NCBI GenBank assembly: GCA_019454045.1
Contig: SKCR01051200.1
Location: 124,001-188,000, forward strand
Direction: 5' to 3'
Source of the DNA: Zanthoxylum bungeanum
Lineage: Eukaryota > Streptophyta > Magnoliopsida > Sapindales > Rutaceae
DNA length: 64,000 bases
In this document: in pieces, positions 33,221-44,349 of the stretch
Position numbering within the stretch: position 1 is the stretch's first letter
How the letters are laid out: each line of letters starts with the position of its first letter
The notes under the pieces: generated by a model
What the model saw: only the letters and a program-made list of their open reading frames with translations
What the model was told of the DNA's origin: nothing
Database searches by the model: none
Program-made: the position numbers and the translations under genes

Positions 33221-35030
33221 TGACCGGCACGTAATCACAAGCGTATAACGCAAGCGCACGTATCGTTCAAGTAATATAAAAAGTATCGATCCCACGAAGA
33301 CTTAAAACTTTTTGTTATCAATCTATGAAGTTAAATGTTTACAAGTATCTAATGGATTGATTGTTTGATTAGGTGGTGACTTTAAAATTAAAACAAGTAA
33401 ATAAATTGCTTGAAAGTATATTGAAGAAAATTCAAATTTATAAAACTATCCAGGGTTGTGAATCCTTCCAATATCTTTTTTAAAAGATGAAGTGGTTATT
33501 TTACATTTGTGTGATATATTGGTTTATTAACCTGGAACACGAAATTATGTAAAAGCCTCTTCCGATGGTCAAATACAAATACTCAGTATAACCCAATTAA
33601 TCATATTCTTATGTTAATCAAGTTATCTGAATTCATTAAGATTAGTTCCAATTATGGTTACCAGTTCAATTTTATTAATGGCCAGTTAATAAAAAGCATT
33701 AAGACTAAGGCTCAATAAATAAACCTTTATATTACCCAAACCGTAATTTAACCCCTTATAAACCGGTGATATTGGACTCCATCACAACCCCGGATAACTG
33801 GCTTAGTTACGACACATATTTACAGGTAGTAAAAACTTAAATAAAAGAAAAGACATAAAGTAAATGCTGGAAATTAAATTACTGGAAAGTAAATTGCTGA
33901 AAAGTAAATTGCTGAAAAGTAAATTGCTGAAAAGTAAATAAAGTAAAAGTACAATAAAAGAAAATATTGAGGTAAAATGATCCACTTTTATTACTACTAT
34001 TTTAGATATCTCCCTTAATATAATATATTAACTTTACGTGATAATTACCAACCGGCCATATAGGCGGTATCCTGATTAAGTCAAATTAATAATTAATTAC
34101 CAACCGACCAATATGGCGGTATCCTCGTTAAGTCAGATTTTAAATAGTTATTATATTATAATTAGGGGAGATTAATCTAAATAGCAATAATAAAAGCTTT
34201 ATCTTTTACCCCAGCAAATGGGAGTTACCTCCTCATTGCTTGAAAAGTAAAAACTGAAAAAGTAAATAAAGGAAAGTACTGTGCGTAAAAGTAAATTGCG
34301 GAAAGTAAAAACCGAAAAGTAAAGAAAAGAAAATGCGAAAGTGGTAATTAATTACTAAAAGCTGTAAATAAACAAACAAGATACAATCTTCTTAGTTATT
34401 CTTAAGGAATTTCAAAAAAGAAAGTATGAATTTACAAATGAAATGGCATGGTATTTATAGGCAAAATTTTACCTCCATCAAATCATCCACCAAATCCATT
34501 ATTAATTGCTCCACCAAATTCATTATTAATTTCTATCATGTTTGGTGGGAGCTTGACTATTTTTATTTTTTTTTTATTTTCTTGCTTTGAAAATGACTTT
34601 AATAATTAAACATAACACACTTCCGGATGTTTTATCAATTTCGGTCATGAAATCTTCAGAATTTGAAATTATTTTGTTCTTCAAAGTTATATATCTTTGA
34701 GTCTTCTTTAATCTGGAACTTGAATCAGCTCAATTCGATATCGGAATAAAAAGTTATGCCCAAACTACGACAGTTGCGTAAAATTAGAATTTCCGAAGCT
34801 GCATTTCGTTAGAACGCCCTTTCAAGTTTCCAATCTCTAAAATTAATATGTCAAGTCCAATTTTTACCCTTATTTGACCCATATTTCATCCTAAATGATT
34901 TCATTGAGTCCCAATATTATTTTATCTGCAAAATAAACTAAAACAAATCAAAATGTTCATCAAACCCGAGAAACTAAACAAAATATTAAGTAAAAGGGGC
35001 GGTAAATATTGATATATTTTCCGCTCATCA
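33221..35030 (-). repeat. 3' LTR of the Athila-type element
   Basis: 1810 bp. Relative to the 5' LTR it lacks about 135 bp (site near 33661), one copy of the ACCAACCGACC...GGTATCC repeat (near 34090), and some AAAAGTAAATTGCTG units (33885-33950). A CTATAAATA box is at 34452-34460 on the minus strand. Confidence 0.93.
34452..34460 (-). promoter_or_regulatory. TATA box in the 3' LTR
   Basis: CTATAAATA on the minus strand, in the shared GCCTATAAAT context of this LTR family. Confidence 0.5.
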
Positions 35031-35710
35031 CACCCCCAAACCTAACATTTTGCTAGTCCTCGAGCAAAACAACAAAATAAAATGTAAGAAACAATTAAAA
35101 TTAAACTAAGCCACTTTCGTAGGGATCACGGTTGCATTTAGCGTATGCAACAAGCATTTAAACCCCTAGGTGTCCCTAGTGGACGAGTTGTAGTCTCGTG
35201 AGGGCTTACAACAACGATACCTACAAACGTTTGATAAAAGTAAAAAGATAGTAAAACTAATGCACACAAAAACAAACAAAAAAAAAAACAAGAGAAAAGA
35301 GAATAAAGAAGTTATTGACTAAACAAGTGAAACTTCTTATCCAAGTTAATAGTTGTTTTATTTCTTTCTAAATTACCGAATAAGTGAATTCTCCAATTAT
35401 TTTTTTACCATTCTTCATATACACAGCCAACAAAATATTAATTAACTCATTTTTTTCCACATAGTCACAAGTGCAGTAGAGAAGAAAGTAATATTTTTGT
35501 CCTAAAGTTTTATCAGAATTCACACCTTTTTAGCAATGAAAAATTTTTTTCTTCTGATTTTCTGATTTTTTTTTCCTTTTTTTGATTTTTGATTTTTTTT
35601 TATTTATATACAATATCTTTCATCTATATAATGAGCTTTAGGCCGTTGCTCCCAAACCAGTTGGCTTTAGCACACCAAGTGTTAAGACACCCCTACAGAC
35701 TTAATTACTC

Positions 35711-35769
<59 letters not shown>

Positions 35770-36301
35770 GCAACATCTTCGATCCATGTAATGAGCTTTG
35801 GGTCAGTGACTCCCAACCAGTTGGTTTTAGACACTAGGTGTTAAAACACCCTTACAGACTTAATAACTCTCGATCTAGGACGTTTTTTTTCTTTTTTTTT
35901 TTATATCCCATCGTTTTTTTAGGTGCTTCCTCCAATTAAACTAGAGCACTGAATATTACAACTTTTTAATTACATCTCATGTCCGTATGTTACCATGCAT
36001 ATGATAATATCTGTCAACTGAGCATATGAAGATCCATTTTAGTTAGTTTTATGGAGAATTCACAAATTAAATAATTTAAAAGGAAATAAACAAAATTAAC
36101 TTGTTCCGAAATAGGTTGAGATACGTCTCAGGAATTGAAATTCCTTACAGATATCTCACACAATTTTCACCTGATTAATCAAATAAAAACACAAAAATAC
36201 AAAATATTTTTTGGTTTTTGTAAAAATTTCAATTTTTTTGGCTTTTTCGAAAAAAAATTGACTAAAAATAAAACAATAAAAACAAGATACAATTTAACTA
36301 T
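35031..36301 (-). other. Non-coding 3' region of the Athila-type element
   Basis: No coding frame. The polypurine tract next to the 3' LTR is TTTGGGGGTG on the minus strand (35031-35040). An (AT)n run (about 35717-35765) lies between two imperfect direct repeats of about 85 bp (35630-35715 and 35789-35870, sharing ATGAGCTTtrGG, CCAGTTGG and ACAGACTTAAT). Long T runs near 35555-35600 and 35884-35902. Confidence 0.7.
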
Positions 36302-36410
36302 TCTCCTCCCCCAAACCTAAATGAGACATTGTCCTCAATGTCTTAAACAGTAGAAGAAGAGTTTAGAAAACCGTACCTGGTTCACTGAAATTCTACATCT
36401 AAATGAAAAG

Positions 36411-37065
36411 TTAAAGGTTAAGATCCAGATTTATCTGACGCCTCTTACCACGATCATTATCGGACCAGTTTATCTTGGAAAGAATGGGGTCAATTTGAGG
36501 TTCAAAGGCTAAGATTTGGTCAATTAAATATGGGGCAGTTCTGGCAGTAAATATGAGTTCTTTTACAGGCTTTGACACGAACCTATTTCTCCTCGGGCAT
36601 CATCAAGAAACACACAAAGAAAATCATAAAATCCTCAACATTGTACAGTCCAAGCAGTTTCCGGTGTATGTTCAAGTTTGCCCAAGATAGTACTGTAAAA
36701 ATTTCCTCCATCGTGCCCAAGCCTCCTGGCAAAGCAATAAAAGCATCAGCACGGTTAATAATCTCTACCAGTCGTTCAGACATACCTGGCACGATTAGTT
36801 CCTCGCCATTTGATGATCCAATAAGATTCGCCTCCGCCAAGGGTTTTGGGATGATTCCCAAGACTTGACTGCCTTCATCATGTACCGCCTTTGAAACAAT
36901 CCTCATTAGTCCAAGATTGCCACCGCCATATACTAAGTGCATATTCTTTGCAGCAATGACTCGACCCAATTCCTGTGACGTTGTTACGTATTCTAGTTTA
37001 ACACCAACACTGGTATCGCAAAACACATAGATGTTTTCAACTCGTCTTCTTGAAGTAGCTTCCAT
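36411..37065 (-). pseudogene. LOG: LOG-family cytokinin riboside phosphoribohydrolase copy, captured
   Basis: LOG enzymes release active cytokinin bases from their riboside 5'-monophosphates in the cytosol. The minus-strand frame from ATG 37065 reads ENIYVFCDTSVGVKLEY, LVYGGGNLGLMRIVSKAVH, VLGIIPKPL, MSERLVEI, DAFIALPGGLGTMEEIF and LNIHRKLLGLYNVEDF. The PGGxGTxxE signature is intact and the Arg of the MxxRK motif is present, but the following Lys is Leu. The first frame stops at 36583; two small frame changes near 36575-36610 reach the rest of the family's C terminus (FVSKPVKELIF, LSKINWSDND, stop at 36411), so nearly the full length was captured. No intron interrupts it, suggesting a spliced mRNA source. 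It resembles the LOG subgroup often annotated as lysine decarboxylase-like. Same strand as the retroelement, where an env-like frame would lie. Confidence 0.87.
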
Positions 37066-37299
37066 TTTTATCTGGATGCCTTCAAAGGTGCAATGATGAG
37101 TTGAATTTATAGAACCTGAAAAGGGTGAGTAATAATAGCACAAGTATCTTCCAAATGATGATTAGTAGCAAAATAGTAAATCGTGAAAGGTTAAAAATTA
37201 GCATGGATCCTGTAGGAGAAAATAACAAAACAAATCACAATTATTAGGAAAAGACAAAGAGATATAATATTTACAATAATGTAACGGCTTGAATGACGT

Positions 37300-37788
37300 C
37301 TATGCGTCAGGGACAAGCTTCCCATCCAATTTTCTTATAAATTGGCAAACAATGTCTTTTTGAGTCAGATTCCCAAGACTTAAATGTTGTCTTTCTTTTC
37401 GGAATTGTGCATATAACATGCGAATTTCATGATACACATATCCACTAGGATGTGTCTCAAGAGTCTTAGATATGTCATCCAAAGACTCCTTACTCAAGTC
37501 ATCCCTAATGAAATTAATCTTATCTTCGCAGTTATCAGACATTATTCCTAAAGAACGACAACGAGTATTACATGTCATGCGAGCACATTTATAGCAAACA
37601 CCCATTTTTTTAGCTCTTCTCTTTTTAGCATAGGTGCTTCTGCCTAAACCAGGCAGATGTGAAATAAAAGAGTCTGAGGACTCACCTGCCAATCGGACCT
37701 GTGCTTCAATAATCCAACGAATGTCAGCAGAAATACCTTTGATCATCAGTAGCCTCATTCGTTCCAAGCGAGCTTTGTAAACTTTCAT
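37300..37788 (-). CDS. Unrecognised 162-residue frame between pol and LOG copy
   Basis: I do not recognise the family. The frame opens MKVYKARLERMRLLMIKG and has a helical basic start, then SFISHLPGLGRSTYAKKRRA, a Cys-rich core VCYKCARMTCNTRC (C-x2-C-x4-C-x3-C, possible metal site near residues 71-83), and a charged helical end with HPSGYVYHEIRMLYAQFRKE. Composition is that of a real soluble protein, not of random translation. A second frame (37918-37724) overlaps its start and reads SSRKSSQAISFSPSKLSDES, so a frameshift may have cut an originally longer product beginning at the acceptor-like site at 37864. Captured host sequence or an element-encoded third protein are both possible. Confidence 0.5.
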   Translation of the reverse strand: MKVYKARLERMRLLMIKGISADIRWIIEAQVRLAGESSDSFISHLPGLGRSTYAKKRRAKKMGVCYKCARMTCNTRCRSLGIMSDNCEDKINFIRDDLSKESLDDISKTLETHPSGYVYHEIRMLYAQFRKERQHLSLGNLTQKDIVCQFIRKLDGKLVPDA

Positions 37789-37863
37789 CAGAGAGTTTTG
37801 AGGGAGAGAAGGAAATTGCTTGTGAAGATTTACGAGAACTTATTCCATCTTGAAATGACTTAA

Positions 37864-37895
37864 CCTGCAAAATTAAATACACAAAAATAAAACAC
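37864..37895 (-). promoter_or_regulatory. Splice acceptor-like site upstream of the captured frames
   Basis: On the minus strand a T-rich tract (TGTGTTTTATTTTTGTGTAT) runs into TTTAATTTTGCAG/GTTAAG, the cut falling before 37864. It resembles a plant 3' splice site. Athila elements are thought to express their env-like frame from a spliced RNA, and this site has the right position for that. Confidence 0.45.
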
Positions 37896-37987
37896 ACCAA
37901 ATCTGAATATATATACACAAATTGCTTGGGTTGCCTCCCAGCTAGCGCTAAGTTTAATGTCGTTAGCTAGACATGATTTCCCGAATG

Positions 37988-38566
37988 TTAGGCTGGATCT
38001 GAAAGCGTGACACTTTCTTTTTGTCGCTTAAATGATTCTCCCCAGTAGTGCTTGACACGCTTGTTTTTAACCTTGAATGTTTTATTGGAGTCGGGATCAT
38101 GTAACTCAACGGATCTATCTGGTAAAACCTTGGTGATTAAGAATGGTCCTGACCACCGAGATTTTGGCTTCCATGGGGAGAGTTTCAACCTTGATTTGTT
38201 TAAAAGTACCCTCTGCCCTGGTTCCAGCTGTATGCGCACTAACTTCTCATCATGTTTCTTCCTGGCCTTTTCTTTGTACAATTTGGCATTCTCAAAAGGC
38301 TGAATGTGAAATTCATCCAATTCGTTGAGCTGATGGAACTGTTTCTCTTTTGTTGCTTGTAGTGCAATAATAGGATTCTTCAGTACGCAGTACGTTTTAT
38401 CTTCGGGCTTCACAGACAGTTTGTCAATAGAACTTTGCATTGCATTGGAGTTCTGGATGGTACTATGTATCACATCAAGTCTGAAACATTCCTCATTCTT
38501 GTCGTCATCCGGGAAATTCATGCCTTTGAAAACATTGAATGTTACTTCTTGGTCATGTAACCTCAT
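37988..38566 (-). pseudogene. Pol remnant: RT entrance fused to integrase C terminus
   Basis: One open frame of 192 codons. Residues 1-35 (MRLHDQEVTFNVFKGMNFP, then DKNEECFRLDVI) belong to the stretch between protease and RT of Athila elements. The later part (QLNELDEFHIQPFENAKLYK, then RVLLNKSRLKLSPWKPKSRW, SGPFLITKVLPDRSVELHD, VKHYWG) is the integrase C-terminal domain. RT, RNase H and the integrase zinc finger and catalytic core are deleted, yet the join keeps one frame. The frame then stops at 37988 beside the GGGAGGCAAC motif. A functional fusion is unlikely to catalyse anything. Confidence 0.85.
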
Positions 38567-38581
38567 GGTTAGTTCTCTTTT

Positions 38582-40690
38582 TTATACATCAATAATGGTT
38601 CGACCTGTAGCCAAAAATGGTCTCTCGATGATGATCGACACGTCTTCATCTTCCTCCATATCAAGGATAATAAAATCTACTGGGAAAATGAATTTGTCAA
38701 CCTTGACCATCACATCTTCAACTACACCTCTCGGAAATACGAGCGTTCTATCAGCAAGTTGTAGAGAGACTGAGGTAGGCATTGTTTCTCCAATCTGTAG
38801 TTTCCTGTAAATAGAAAAAGGCATTAAGTTAACATTTGCACCTAAATCACACAAAGCCTTACCGAAGTCATGTTCTCATATGGTGCAAGGAACAGTGAAA
38901 CTGCCAGGATCTTTCAACTTTGGGGGAAGCTTCCTCTAAATGATGGCGATGCATTCTTCTGATAATGCTACTGTCTCGTAATCTCCCAATCTCCGTTTTT
39001 CGTGAAAGAATGTCTTTTATGAATTTGACATAGCTGGACATTTGTTTCAACGTTTCCGCAAATGGAATGTTGATATGCAGCTGTTTGAAGATCTCCAGGA
39101 ATCGAGAAAATTGATTGTCTAGTTTATTCTTCTGGAGACGTTGTGGAAAAGGTGGAGGTAGTATGATCATTTCTTGATCTTTTTCCTTTGCTTCTTTTTT
39201 CTCCATCTGTGGAACTGCTTCACTGCTTTCTTTTGGAACTTCCTCAATAGTTGCCTTGATTCTAACATCTTTATTAATTTCAGTACCGCTTTTTAAAATA
39301 ATGGCATGACATTGCTCCTTCCCCATGTTCCTTGGATTTGGTTCTGTGTTGCTAGAAAGATTTCCTGGCGGTCTGTAACTCTAAGCATTGGCCAGTTGTC
39401 CAATTTGATTCTCCAGTGCTTTAATAGAAGCAGATTGACTTTGAATTAATGCTGTTTGGGATTGAAACAAAGCATCATACCTAGCTGCTTGAGAGTCGTG
39501 TTTTGCTTTTATATTTTTCAAGTGGGTCAGCACTTCTGTTATTCCTGTTTCTTTGTCATACTCTTGGCCTTTGTTCTGCTGTTGGAATCCTGGTGGTGGG
39601 TTATTCATTTGCCCTGAATTATTGCTCCATGCGAAATTGGGATGATTCCTCCACTCTGGGTTGTAGGTGTTGGAATATGGATTGTTCCCCTGTCTGTTGA
39701 TATTGTTGACATAATTCATCGTCTCCTTATGTTGGTTTGGCTCTGGTGCTCCTCCATATGGTGAACTTGTGGATCCAATATTAACTTGCATGCTGAGAGT
39801 TTCCATGAATTTACATATCTGATCCAGCTTGGCATTCACTGCTGTGTTGGCTCCAACTTCATAAATTCCAGCAATTCGTTGGATCAAGCTCCTTTCTGTT
39901 GGCCACAATGAATTATTGTTAGCCATTTTTTCAATTAGGTCACAGGCTTGATCTTCTCATTTTGCCATCAAAGCTCCTCGAGCAGCAGCATCAATTGTGG
40001 TTCTCATTATTCCAGAAAGTTCATTGTAGAAGGTTTGGACTTGTAGCCATTTTGCAATCTCATGGTGATGACATTTTCGGAGTAAATCCTTGAGCCTTTC
40101 CCAAGCTTCGCAAAGGGATTCTGAATCTTGTTGCACAAAGGATGTGATGTCATTCCTCAACTTTGCAGTTCTGGCTGGTGGAAAGTACTTTGCAATGAAT
40201 TTGGTGGCTAGAGTGTTCCAAGTTGTGATGGAACCTGCTGATAGTGAATGTAGCCAAGCTTTGGCTCTGTCTTTTAAGGAATATGGAAAAACTCGCAGTC
40301 TCATGGCTTCTTCAGCTGCTCGGTTGTAGTTGAAAGTGCCGCAAACTTCCAGGAAATTGCTGATATGGGCATTAGGATCTTCAGTTGCATTCCCCTCAAA
40401 CTGAACTGACTGTTGTATCATCTGAATGCATATTTTGATGTAACATGCATTTGCTGGTTAGGGAGGAAGTACAATACAGGAAATGAAGCCGTCAACCACC
40501 GGAATGGTTCTGTCTCGAAAGGGAATTGGTTGTGCAACCTTCAAAGGTTCAGGTTCCATGTTGATGATTGCTTCTTAGCCTTCTCGTTTTTCCCTTCTCA
40601 ACTGTCTGATGGTTCTTTCAATTTCTGGGTCAAGCGGTCGGACTTCAAAGCTTCTGGTTCGTCTCATGTAGTGTTTGAGAACCTGAAACA
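38582..40690 (-). pseudogene. Athila-type gag and protease
   Basis: Minus-strand polyprotein in several pieces. It starts near 40690 (RRTRSFEVRPLDPEIERTIR), meets a TAG near 40590 and a stop near 40462, then runs open through the gag core TEDPNAHISNFLEVCGTFNY, LKDRAKAWLHSL, ITTWNTLATKFIAKYFPPAR and ESLCEAWERLKDLLRK (40421-39957), stops at 39957, resumes (39926-39381), stops, continues with LPPPFPQRLQKNKLDNQFSR and the KDILSRK region (39326-38990), shifts frame, and ends with the aspartic protease [18 protein letters not shown] and [20 protein letters not shown] (38854-38582). The protease has CDLGA, the family's normal variant. Missing zinc knuckle is typical of Athila. Confidence 0.87.
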
Positions 40691-40776
40691 CAAGAAAACA
40701 AAATTAATAAGTAAAAAGAAAATTAGATACAAGTAAAGGTATCTAACCCCAAAACTAATAGTGAAAGATAAATAAG

Positions 40777-40794
40777 TCCCCGGCAACGGCGCCA
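40777..40794 (-). other. Athila-type primer-binding site
   Basis: TGGCGCCGTTGCCGGGGA on the minus strand, six bases from the 5' LTR end. It matches the primer site pattern known for Athila/TAT elements. Confidence 0.88.
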
Positions 40795-40800
40795 AAAACT

Positions 40801-42875
40801 TGACCGGCGCGTAATCACACGCGTATAACGCAAGCGCACATATCGTTCAAGTAATATAAAAAGTATCGATCCCACGAAGACTTAAAACCTTTTGTTATAA
40901 ATTTATGAAGTTAAATGTTTAAAAGTATCTAATGGATTGATTGTTTGATTGGGTGATGACTTTAAAATTAAAACAAGTAAATAAATTGCTTGAAAGTAGA
41001 TTGAAGAAAATTCAAATTTATAAAACTATCCAGGGTTGTGAATCCTTCCAATATATTTTTTAAAAGATGAAGTGGTTATTTTACGTTTGTGTAATATATT
41101 GGTTTATTAACCTGGAACACGAAATTATGTAAAAGCCTATTCCGATGGTCAAATACAAATACCCAGTATAACCCAATTAATCATATTCTTATGTTAATCA
41201 AGTTATCTGAATTCATTAAGATTAAGTTCCAATTATGGTTACCCCGCCCGACAGGTATATTCATATCCTGTAAGGAAATCTATTAAAGGGTTATCTATCC
41301 TCAATGAAGATCGTGGGCTATTGAGTCTAAGGTCTTTAACCTAAAATCTCTTTTCCAAGTTCATTTTAAGTTTACCAGTTCAATTTTATTAATGGCCAGT
41401 TAATAAAAAACATTAAGACTAAGGCCCAATAAATAAACCTTTATATTACTCAAACTGTAATTTAACCCCTTATAAACCGGTGATATTGGACTTCATCACA
41501 ACCCCAGATAACTGGCTTAGTTACGACACATATTTACGGGTAGTAGAAACTTAAATAAAAGAAAAGACATAAAGTAAATGTTGGAAAGTAAATTGCTAAA
41601 AAGTAAATTGCTGAAAAGTAAATTTCTGAAAAGTAAATTGCTGAAAAGTAAATTGCTGAAAAGTAAATTGCTGAAAAGTAAATAAAGTAAAAGTACAATA
41701 AAAGAAAATGTTGAGGTAAAATGATCCACTTTTATTACTACTATTTTAGATATCTCCCTTAATATAATATATTAACTTTGCGTGATAATTACCAACCAAT
41801 CATATAGGCGGTATCCTGATTAAGTCAAATTAATAATTAATTACCAACCGACCAATATAGCGGTATCCATGCTTAGTCAGGTTAAAACCAATTTATAATT
41901 AATTACCAACCGACCAATATGGCGGTATCCTCGTTAAGTCAGATTTTAAATAGTTATTATATTATAATTATGGGAGATTAATCTAAATAGAAATAATAAA
42001 AGCTTTACCTTTTACCCCAGCAAGTGGGAGTTACCTCCTCATTGCTTGAAAAGTAAAAACTGAAAAAGTAAATAAAGGAAAGTATTGTGCGTAAAAGTAA
42101 ATTGCGGAAAGTAAAAACTGAAAAGTAAAGAAAAGAAAGTGCGAAAGTGGAAATTAATTACTAAAAGCTGTAAATAAACAAACAAGATACAATCTTCTTA
42201 GTTATTCTTAAGGAATTTCAAAGAAGAAAATATGAATTTACAAATGAAATGGCTTGGTATTTATAGGCAAAATTTTGCCTCCATCAAATCATCCACCAAA
42301 TCCATTATTAATTGCTTCACTAATTGCTATACTAATTGCTCCACCAAATCCATTATTAATTTTTATCATGTTTGGTGGGAGCTTGACTATTTTTATTATT
42401 TATTTATTTATTTATTTATTTTTTTGTTTCGAAAATGACTTTAATAATTAAACATAACACACTTTCGGATGTTTCATCAATTTCGGTCATAAAATCTTCA
42501 GAATTTAAAATTATTTTGTTCTTAAAAGATATATATATATTTGAGTCTTCTTTAATATGGAACTTGAATTAGCTCAATCCGATATCGGAATAAAAAGTTA
42601 TTCCCAAAATACGACAGTTGCGTCAAAACTAGAATTTCCGAAACTGCACTTCGTTAGAACGCCCTTTCAAGTTTCCAATCTCCAAAATTAATATGTTAAG
42701 TCCAATTTTTACCCTTATTTGACCCACATTTCGTCCTAAATGATTTCATTGAGTCCCAATATTATTTTATCTGCAAAATAAACTAAAACACATCAAAATG
42801 TTTATCAAACCCGAGAAACTAAACAAAATATTAAGTAAAATGGGCTGTAAATATTGATATATTTTCCGCTCATCA
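40801..42875 (-). repeat. 5' LTR of the Athila-type element
   Basis: 2075 bp, TGATGAGCGG at 42875 to GCCGGTCA at 40801. It has about six AAAAGTAAATTGCTG units (41580-41690), three ACCAACCGACC/GGTATCC units (41790-41945), and the 135-bp stretch absent from the 3' LTR (41246-41380). TATA box CTATAAATA at 42258-42266. Confidence 0.94.
42258..42266 (-). promoter_or_regulatory. TATA box of the Athila-type 5' LTR
   Basis: CTATAAATA on the minus strand, about 620 bp from the LTR start. It is the promoter expected to drive the captured LOG copy and the unknown frame. Confidence 0.55.
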
Positions 42876-44349
42876 CTTCCTCAAGCTTGCCTTTTATAGT
42901 GAAGCTTATACAAGTTTTAATTAATAAAAGTTATAATCAACTTTTATGTGGGCTTAATCCATTTTGTGCAAATATGTATAATTATATGTGACTAATCATT
43001 TTTATCTACCACTTTGATTTAATTAAATCAAAATAAATAAACATATTATTACATATTTGTAATTACCAAAATATCCTTCAAATGTAGAAATATTTATGAA
43101 ATTATAATAAAGCTCTTCCGTGATTTTGGATTAATCCAATTAATCCAATTGGATCAAAGTAAATAATTAATATTATCCAATAAAACTTAATTATTTTAAT
43201 TGATAATTATATTGTCAATATTAATTATTATCAAACATTATCGGCTATCCAAGTGCTTAACGAGTACATTTCATATTGTGAGACTCTCTAAGTTCAGACA
43301 CGTTCGTTATATAAGTCTAGCTTATATGTACGCAATTCGGCCTCCTCTGAATTCGAGAAGACAGACGACCTTTCTGAACTATATAAGTCGAGGTCATCAC
43401 ATATGTTTAACAATCCCTCCGTCGTAGGCTATCCGAATTGTTCTTAGAAACATAAATTACATCGTCAAGTTTCCGAGACGCACATCTCATATTGTCGACA
43501 TATCAATGATTCCTTATAACTAATCATAATACTATTTTTGATACATACGATCCACCATATGTGATCGATTTTTGCCAAAATCTTAAGAATCGTGACTTAC
43601 TCACATGGATACTTAAACTCCTTATGGTACACATACGAGCCGAAAGATCATATCTTGATACGCAATTGATTAACAAGTGCATCGGTGCACACCCAACGAA
43701 CATTTAGCAATCAAACCATGAAATGTATCTGTCATATATGGCATCAAAGTATAGATGATCACACTCAAAATCATTGTTATCATACCATAAAATGATCACA
43801 TATACTACTCGATTCGAGGAGATTCATATTGACGGTGGTGTGTACTTTTAAGTATCTGGAATCATTTGTGGGTAATTCAGTATTCGCTCCAACGAATACC
43901 CACATGTCTATACGAGCTTCATTTGCTCATGGTACATCGGGTTAAACCATTGGAACTCTAATTCCAATATATGACATGTGCTAGTCTTCTAAGTTATAGG
44001 AATTCGACCGTATTCCAAAAACCGACGACTAGAAATATTTACTTTAAGAATAATTTTATAATAGTAATATTATCCCAATATGGACCAGCCAATGTCCATT
44101 ATTACTACATGACTATTCTAAGGTCGATGTCATTATCAACATATTTATATATCAATCTAATATGCATAATGACATTACCATTAACAAAGTTGAAATGAAA
44201 ATATAGTTATTTTATTATCAAATAATAAAATATAATGTACAATACATTATTCCGATTGGCGCTCCAAGCACCAACTCCAACATTTACGGCACTGATAGGA
44301 GTAAGGATAATAAACCTAGAGAGAGTAACCGTCATAAGAGATAGTCTAG

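Larger units (their letters stand above)
33221..42875 (-). mobile_element. Athila-type Ty3/gypsy element, internally deleted, with captured genes
   Basis: Minus-strand element with LTRs at 40801-42875 (5') and 33221-35030 (3'), both TGATGAGCGG...GCCGGTCA, and a perfect TSD CTTCC (33216-33220, 42876-42880). The primer site TGGCGCCGTTGCCGGGGA (40777-40794) is the Athila-like type. Order on the minus strand: gag, protease, a pol remnant made of the RT entrance fused to the integrase C terminus, an AGCGCTAGCTGGGAGGCAAC motif (37921-37950), splice acceptor-like site, unknown frame, LOG-like gene copy, a purine-rich GGTTTGGGGGAGGAG block (36302-36316), non-coding DNA, 3' LTR. It cannot move without help from intact relatives. 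Confidence 0.93.
32922..44282 (-). mobile_element. Copia solo LTR (minus), split by the Athila-type element
   Basis: On the minus strand it begins TGTTGGAGTTGGTGCTTGGAGC (44282) and shares the LTR-start pattern of the 45075, 47972 and 54658 LTRs. Its other end is placed at TGTTTCATGT (32922) because the flanks TTTTA (32917-32921) and TTTAC (44283-44287) agree at 4 of 5 positions and both sides then continue SIRE-like sequence. Without the 33221-42875 insertion it is about 1.7 kb. The right boundary is firm, the left is an inference. Confidence 0.6.

Noticed and set aside
33880..33950. Short regular AAAAGTAAATTGCTG repeats as a CRISPR-like array
   Set aside because: Units abut with no unique spacers; they are a 15-bp LTR minisatellite in a plant genome.
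35589..35837. 82-codon frame with an IYIYIYIY run
   Set aside because: It translates the (AT)n microsatellite.
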